Positions 58,468 through 64,000 of a stretch of DNA of 64,000 nucleotides are shown here, one piece after another. Under the pieces are notes generated by a model that had not been told where the DNA came from, ran no database searches, and worked only from the letters and a program-made list of their open reading frames with translations. A program made the position numbers and the translations under genes. Position 1 is the first letter of the stretch. Each line of letters begins with the position of its first letter. The stretch lies in assembly GCF_963924675.1 (NCBI RefSeq), contig NC_089221.1, forward strand, positions 140,534,263 through 140,598,262. The letters run 5' to 3'. The DNA is from Phocoena phocoena (taxonomy: Eukaryota > Chordata > Mammalia > Artiodactyla > Phocoenidae).

Positions 58468-58571
58468 GTTGTAGTTTTTTATTCCTTCTCTTCTTCTCCT
58501 TATATTGGATATAATTTGCTCTTCTTTTTCTAGATTTGTAAGGTAGAAACTAAGATGATTAATTTTTGATC
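58468..58571 (-). mobile_element. Ancient L1 fragment, antisense
   Basis: 'ttttttattccttctcttcttctccttatattgg' and 'tttctagatttgtaaggtagaaactaagatgatt' match the antisense of an old L1 ORF2 region. It directly abuts the plus-oriented L1 at 58467, so orientation flips here. It is likely the same relic that resumes at 63506. Confidence 0.65.
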
Positions 58572-58785
58572 TTTTTTTTTTTTTTTTTTTTTTGCGGTAC
58601 GCGGGCCTCTCACTGTTGTGGCCTCTCCTGTTGCAGAGCACAGGCTCCGGATGCGCAGGCTCAGCAGCCATGGCTCACAGGCCCAGCCGCTCCGCGGCAT
58701 GTGGGATCTTCCCGGACCGGGACACAAACCGGTGTCCCCTGCATCGGCAGGTGAACTCCCAACCACTGCGCCACCACGGAAGCCC
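58572..58785 (-). mobile_element. CHR short-form SINE at an L1 breakpoint
   Basis: Reverse-oriented full-length copy with poly-T at 58572-58593. The left flank is old L1 and the right flank is the younger L1's ORF2 interior. The two flanks share no target duplication, suggesting that a deletion or recombination occurred at this SINE. Confidence 0.95.
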
Positions 58786-61655
58786 GAGTTTATTTTTGTG
58801 TATGGTGTTAGGGAGTATTCTAATTTCATTCTTTTACATGTAGCTGTCCAGTTTTCCTAGCATAACTTATTGAAGAGACTGTCTTTTCTCCATTGTATAT
58901 CTTGCCTCTTTTGTCATAGATTATTTGACCATAGGTGCGTGGGTTTATCTCTGGGCTTTCTATCCTGTTCCATTGATCTATATTTCTGTTTTTGTGCCAG
59001 TACCATATTGTCTTCATTACTGTAGGTTTGTAATATAGTCGGAGTCAGGGAGTCTGATTCCTCCAGCTCCCTTTTATTCCCTCAAGACTGCTTTGGCTAT
59101 TCGAGGTCATTTGTGTCTCCATACAGATTTTAAGATTTTTTTTTTGTTCTAATTCTGTAAAAAATGCCATTCGTAATTTGATAGGGCTTGCATTGAATCT
59201 GTAGATTGCTTTGGGGAGTGTAGTCATTTTCACAGTATTGATTCTTCAAATCCAAGAACATGGTATATCTCTCCATCTGTTTGTATCATCTTTAATTTCT
59301 TTCATCAGTGTCTTATAGTTTTCTGCATAAAGGTCTTTTGTCTCCTTAGGTAGGCTTATTGCTAGGTATTTTATTCTTTTTGTTGCAATGGTAAATGGGA
59401 GTGTTTCCTTAATTTCTCTTTCATATTTTTCATCATTAGTGTATAAGAATGCAAGAGATTTCTGTGCATTAATTTTGTATCCCGCAACTTTACCAAATTC
59501 ATTAATTAGGTCTAGTAGTTTTCTGGAGGCATCTTTAGGATTCTCTATGTATAGTATCATGTCATCTGCAAACAGTGACAGTTTTACTTCTTCTTTTCCA
59601 ATTTATATTCCTTTTATTTCTTTTTCTTCTCTGATTGCCATGGCTAAGACTTCCAGAACTATGTTGAATAAGAGGGGTGAGAGTGGACATCCTTGTCTTG
59701 TTCCTGATCTTAGAGAAGATGCTTTCAGTTTTTCACCATTGAGAATGATGTTTGCTGTGGGTTTGTCGTATATGCCCTTTATTATGTTGAAGTAGGTTCC
59801 CTCTATGTCCACTTTCTGGAGAGATTTTATCATAACTGGGTGTTGAATTTTGTCAAAAGCTTTTTCTGCATCTATTGAGATGATTATATGGTTTTTATTC
59901 TTCAGTTTGTTAATATGGTGTATCACATTGATTGATTTGCGTATATTGAAGAATCCTTGCATCTCTGGGATAAATCCCACTTGATCATGGTGTATGATCC
60001 TTTTAATGTGTTGTTGGATTCTGTTTGCTAGTATTTTGTTGAGAATTTTTGCATCTATATTCATCAGTGATATTGGTCTGTAATTTTCTTTTTTTGTAGT
60101 GTCTTTGTCTGGTTTTGGTATCAGGGTGATGGTGGCCTCATAGAATGAGTTTGGGAGTTTTCCCTCCTCTGCAATTTTTTGGAAGAGTTTGAGAAGGATG
60201 GGTGTTAGCTCTTCTCTAAATGATAGACGTCACCTGTGAAGCCATCTGGTCCTGGACTTTTGTTCGTTGGAAGATTTTTAATCACAGTTTCAATTTCATT
60301 ACTTGTGATTGGTCTGTTCATATTTTCTGTTTCTTCCTGGTTCAGTCTTGGCAGGTTATACCTTTCTAAGAATTTGTCCATTTCTTCCAGGTTGTCCATT
60401 TTATAGGCATAGAGTTGCTTGTAGTAGTCTCTTAGGATGCTTTGTATTCCTGTGGTGTCTGTTGTAACTTCTCCTTTTTCATTTCTAATTTTATTGATTT
60501 GATCCTCTCCCTCTTTTTCTTGATGAGCCTGGCTAATGGTTTATCAATTTTGTTTATCTTCTCAGAGAACCAGCTTTCAGTTTTATTGATCTTTGATATT
60601 GTTTTCTTTGTTTCTATTTCATTTATTTCTACTCTGATCTTTATGATTTCTTTCCTTCTGCTAACTTTGGGTTTTCTTTGTTCTTCTTTCTCTAGTTCCT
60701 TTAGGTGTAAGGTTAGATTGTTTACTTGAGATTTTTCTTGTTTCTTGAGGTAGGCTTGTATAGCTATAAACTTCCCTCTTAGAACTGCTTTTGCTGCACC
60801 CTATAGGTTTTGGATCATCGTGTTTTCATTGTCAGTTGTCTCTAGGTATTTTTTGATTTCCTCTTTGATTTCTTCAGTGATCTCTTGGTTATTTAATAAC
60901 ATATTGTTTAGCCTCCATGTGTTTGTGCTTTTTACGTTTTTTTCCCCCTGTAATTGATTTCTAATCTCATAGCATTGTGGTCAGAAAAGATGCTTGATAT
61001 GATTTCAATTTTTTAAAATTTACTGAGGCTTGATTTGTGACCCAAGATGTGATCTATCCTGGAGAATGTTCCATTCACACTTGAGAAGAAAGTGTAATCT
61101 GCTGTTTTTGGATGGAATGTCCTATAAATATCAATTAAATCTATCTGGTCTATTGTGCCATTTAAAGCTTCTGTTTCCTTATTAAGTTTCTGTTTGGATA
61201 ATCTGTCCATTGGTGTAAGTGAGGTGTTAAAGTCCCCCAGTATTACTGTCGATTTCCTCTTTTATAGCTGTTAGCAGTTGCCTTATGTATTGAGGTGCTC
61301 CTATGTTGTGTGCATATATATTTATAATTGTTTTATCTTCTTCTTGGATTGATCCCTTGATCATTACATAGTGTTCTTCATTATCTCTTGTAACGTTCTT
61401 TATTTTAAAGTCTATTTTATCTGATATGTGTATTGCTACTCCAGCTTTACTTTGATTTCCATTTACATGGAATATCTTTTTCCATCCCCTCACTTTCAGT
61501 CTGTATGTGTCCCTAGGTCAGAAGTGGGTCTCTTGTAGACAGCATATATATGGGTCTTGTTTTTGTATCCATTCAGCAAGCCGGTGTCTTTTGGTTGGAG
61601 CATTTAATCCATTCATGTTTAAGGTAATTATCAATATGTATGTTCCTATTACCAT
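58786..61655 (-). pseudogene. L1 ORF2 (endonuclease-reverse transcriptase), broken
   Basis: The start context M-V-I-G-T-Y leads into the endonuclease domain with the conserved LQETHF motif (immediately followed by a TGA). The reverse transcriptase domain retains SPGPDGFTG near 60230, [20 protein letters not shown] near 59640-59700 and the catalytic FADDMILY at about 59556-59580. Lesions seen: TGA after QETHF, a frameshift near 61215, a 4-base loss after GFTG near 60230, a TAA at about 59601 and a frameshift near 59240. The C-terminal part is absent. The protein would normally nick target DNA and reverse-transcribe L1 RNA. This copy cannot. Confidence 0.93.
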
Positions 61656-61734
61656 TTTCTTAATTGTTTTGGGTTTGTTTTTGTAGGTCCTTTTCTTCTC
61701 TTGTATTTCCCACTTAGAGAAATTCCTTTAGCAT

Positions 61735-62619
61735 TTATTGTAGAGCTGGTTTGGTGGTGCTGAATTCTCTTAGCTTTTGCTTGTCTGCAAAGCTTTTGAT
61801 TTCTCTGTCGAATCTGAATGAGATCCTTGCCAGGTAGAGTAATCTTGGTTGTAGGTTCTTCCCATTCATCACTTTAAGTATATTATGCCACTCCCTTCTG
61901 GCTTGTAGAGTTTCTGCTGAGAATTCAGCTCTTAGCCTTATGGGAGTTCCCTTGTATGTTATTTGTCATTTTTCTCTTGCTGCTTTCAAAAATTTTTCTT
62001 TGTCTTTAATTTTTGCCCATTTGATTACTGTGTGTCTTGGCATGTTTCTCCTTGGGTTTATCCTGTATGGGACTCACTGCATCTCCTGGACTTGGGTGAC
62101 TATTTCCTTTCCCGTGTTAGGGAAGTTTTTGACTATAATCTCTGCAAATATTTTCTTGGGTCCTTTCTCTGTCTCTTCTCCTTCTGGGACCCCTATAATG
62201 CGAATGTTGTTGAATTTAACGTTGTCCCAGAGGTCTCTTAGGCTGTCTTCATTTCTTTTCATTCTTTTTTCTTTATTCTGTTCTGCAGCAGTGAATTTCC
62301 CCATTCTGTCTTCCAGGTCACTTATCCGTTCTTCTGCCTCAGTTATTCTGCTATTGATTCCTTCTAGTGTAGTTTTCATTTCAGTTATTGTATTGTTCAT
62401 CTCTGTTTGTTTGTTCTTTAATTCTTCTAGGTCTTTGTTAAACATTTCTTGCATCTTCTCAATCTTTGCCTCCATTCTTTTTCCAAGGTCCTGGATCATC
62501 TTCACTATCATTATTCTGAATTCTTTTTCTGGAAGATTGTGTATCTCCATTTCATTTAGTTGTTTTTCTGGGGTTTTATCTTGTTCCTTCATCTGGTACA
62601 TAGCCCTCTGCCTTTTCAT
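61735..62619 (-). pseudogene. L1 ORF1 (RNA-binding protein), broken
   Basis: Opens MKRQRAMYQMKEQDKTPEKQ and stays open for 181 codons to 62074. It shows a long coiled-coil (about residues 45-110, heptad-rich E/K/I/L) and the start of the RNA-recognition fold (FNNIRIIGVPEGEE). A TGA at 62074 ends the frame. The remainder (PRHTVIKWAKIKDKEKFLKAA and a C-terminal domain) follows with a further TGA, ending at TAA 61735-61737. ORF1p normally trimerises and binds L1 RNA. Confidence 0.92.
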
Positions 62620-63505
62620 CTTGTCTATCTTTCTGTGAATGTGGGTTTTGTTCCACAGGCTGTAGGATTGTAGTTCTTCTTGCTTCTGCTGTCTGCCTTC
62701 TGGTGGATGAAGCTATTTAAGAGGCTTGTGGAAGTTTCCTGATGGGAGGGACTGGTGGTGGATAGAGCTGGCTGTTGCCGTGGTGGGCCGAGCTCAGTAA
62801 AACTTTAATCTGCTTGTCTGCTGATGGGTGGGGCTGGGTTCCCTCCCTTTTGGTTGTTTGGCTTGAGGCAACCCAACACTGGAGCCTACCTAGGCTCTTT
62901 GGTGGGGCTAATGGCAGCCTCTGGGAGGGCTCACATCAAGGAGTACTTCCCAGAACTTTTGCTTCCAGTGTCCTTTTCCCTTGGTGAGCCACAGTTGCCC
63001 CCGCCTCTGCAGGAGACCCTCCAACACTAGCAGGTAGGTCTGGTTCAGTCTCCTATGGGGTCACTTCTCCTTCCCCTGCATCCCGATGTGCACAGTACTT
63101 TGTGTCCTCCAAGAGTGGAGTCTCTGTTTCCCCCAGTCCTGCCAAAGTCCTGCAATCAAATCCCTCTAGCCTTCAAAGTCTGATTCTCTAGGAATTCCTC
63201 CTCCCGTTGCCAGACCCCCAGGTTGGGAAGCCTGACATGTGGCTCAGAACCTTCACTCCAGTGTGTGGACTTATGTGGTATAAGTGTTCTCTAATTTGTG
63301 AGTCACCCTCCCAGCAATTATGGGATTTGATTTTATTGTGATTGTGCCTCTCCTACCGTCTCATTGTGGCTTCTCCTTTGTCTTTGGATGTGAGGTATCT
63401 TTTTTGGTGAGTTCTGATGTCTTCCTATTGATGATTATTCAACCAGTGTTCTCAAAAGAGGGAGTGAGAGCATGTCCTTCTACTCCGCCATCTTGAACCA
63501 ATCTC
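62620..63505 (-). promoter_or_regulatory. L1 5'UTR (internal promoter region)
   Basis: About 885 bp upstream of ORF1, GC-richer than its surroundings. It runs to the canonical L1 start, which reads GGAGATTGGTTCAAGATGGC on the minus strand at 63505. Autonomous L1s use this region as an internal RNA polymerase II promoter. Its preservation means this copy could still drive or seed transcription, which is inference. Confidence 0.75.
63485..63495 (-). promoter_or_regulatory. YY1-type site at the L1 start
   Basis: The minus strand reads CAAGATGGCGG about 11 bases inside the L1 5' end. This is the consensus and position of the YY1 site that sets correct initiation in primate L1s. It appears intact. 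Confidence 0.6.
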
Positions 63506-64000
63506 CGCATTTTATGGTTTTAATTGAGCATTTTATATGATTCCATTTTTCTCTCTTATCATATCCGTTATACTTCTTTTTACTTTTTTTAGTGGCTGTT
63601 CTAGAGTTTGCAGTATACTTTTACAAGTAATCCAAGTGCACTTTTAAATAATACTTCATGGGTAGTGTGCATACCTTATAATAAAAAAATAATCCTAATT
63701 TTTCCCTTCTGTCTCTTTTATCACTACTGTCATTTAACTTATACATAAGTACACATAAGCATATATATTAAATAAATATATAATAATAAATAATAATAAT
63801 GTATATCAACATATATAAATATATAAAGTTGAATAAAATTATACATACTTGAATTCTTTGTTGCTATTATCATTTTAAACAAACTGTTTTCTGTTAGATA
63901 AATTAAGAATAAGAAAAATGAAAGATTTTACTTGATTTTCACTTGTTCCTTCTATGCTTCACCTCCCTTTTTTATGTAGATCTGAGTTTCTGAACTATAA
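63506..64000 (-). mobile_element. Ancient L1 fragment, antisense
   Basis: 'ttatcatatccgttatacttc', 'agtggctgttctagagtttgcagtatacttttacaagtaatccaag' and 'acttcatgggtagtgtgcataccttata' match an antisense old L1 ORF1-ORF2 linker region. It is the likely continuation of the relic at 58468-58571. AT-rich simple sequence at 63750-63835 lies within it. It runs to the window end. Confidence 0.7.

Larger units (their letters stand above)
58786..63505 (-). mobile_element. 4.7-kb L1 with 5'UTR, lacking 3' end
   Basis: Reverse-oriented cetartiodactyl-type L1, the largest element in the window. From right to left it has a 5'UTR (63505-62620), ORF1 (62619-61735), an 80-bp inter-ORF gap and ORF2 from 61655. 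At 58786 ORF2 stops abruptly about 350 residues before its usual end. The remaining C-terminus, 3'UTR and poly-A are gone. Several stops and frameshifts make it immobile. Confidence 0.95.

Noticed and set aside
59388..59795. 135-codon plus-strand frame
   Set aside because: Antisense shadow of the L1 reverse transcriptase region.
61940..62638. 232-codon plus-strand frame, hydrophobic
   Set aside because: Exact antisense shadow of the L1 ORF1 coiled-coil region.

Overview
The window is mammalian nuclear DNA, most likely from a cetacean. It carries many tRNA-Glu-derived CHR-type SINEs, including near-consensus ~215-bp copies of the form abundant in whales and dolphins. Its young L1 copies are of the cetartiodactyl type. 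I see no ruminant BovB or Bov-tA elements, no Alu and no equine ERE. The species cannot be fixed from the sequence.

I find no convincing protein-coding gene, exon chain, rRNA, tRNA or ncRNA gene. The window is intergenic or lies inside a very long intron. Nearly all longer open frames are translations of SINEs or antisense shadows of L1.

Layout. 1-6,900: MIR relics and five CHR SINEs, with an L1 3' end at 5.3-6.35 kb. 7-16 kb: mostly unique sequence with two MaLR (MLT1-type) solo LTRs, L2 and MIR pieces, and SINEs, one LTR holding a very G-rich run. 16.9-17.4 kb: a SINE split by an L1 3' fragment. 17.5-27 kb: mainly unique, with stretches that look like conserved non-coding DNA. 27.6-29.7 kb: ancient L1 3' ends, one interrupted by a younger L1 with a clean target duplication. 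30-41 kb: mostly unique, with a perfect 18-bp inverted repeat near 32.96 kb, an unidentified open stretch next to it, a SINE near consensus and a 56-nt purine tract. 41-48 kb: dense SINE, LTR and ancient L1 mosaic. 48-56 kb: old LTR, hAT, L2 and L1 relics. 56.4-64 kb: an L1 cluster holding a 4.7-kb minus-strand L1 with 5'UTR, ORF1 and most of ORF2 but no 3' end, set inside older L1 fragments of both orientations.

No genes act together here. The content is a layered record: ancient MIR/L2, then MaLR LTRs and hAT elements, then older L1s, then CHR SINEs and young L1s. Many layers can be ordered by target-site duplications (TSDs) and nesting. Repeat calls rest on recalled consensus patterns, not on a database search.
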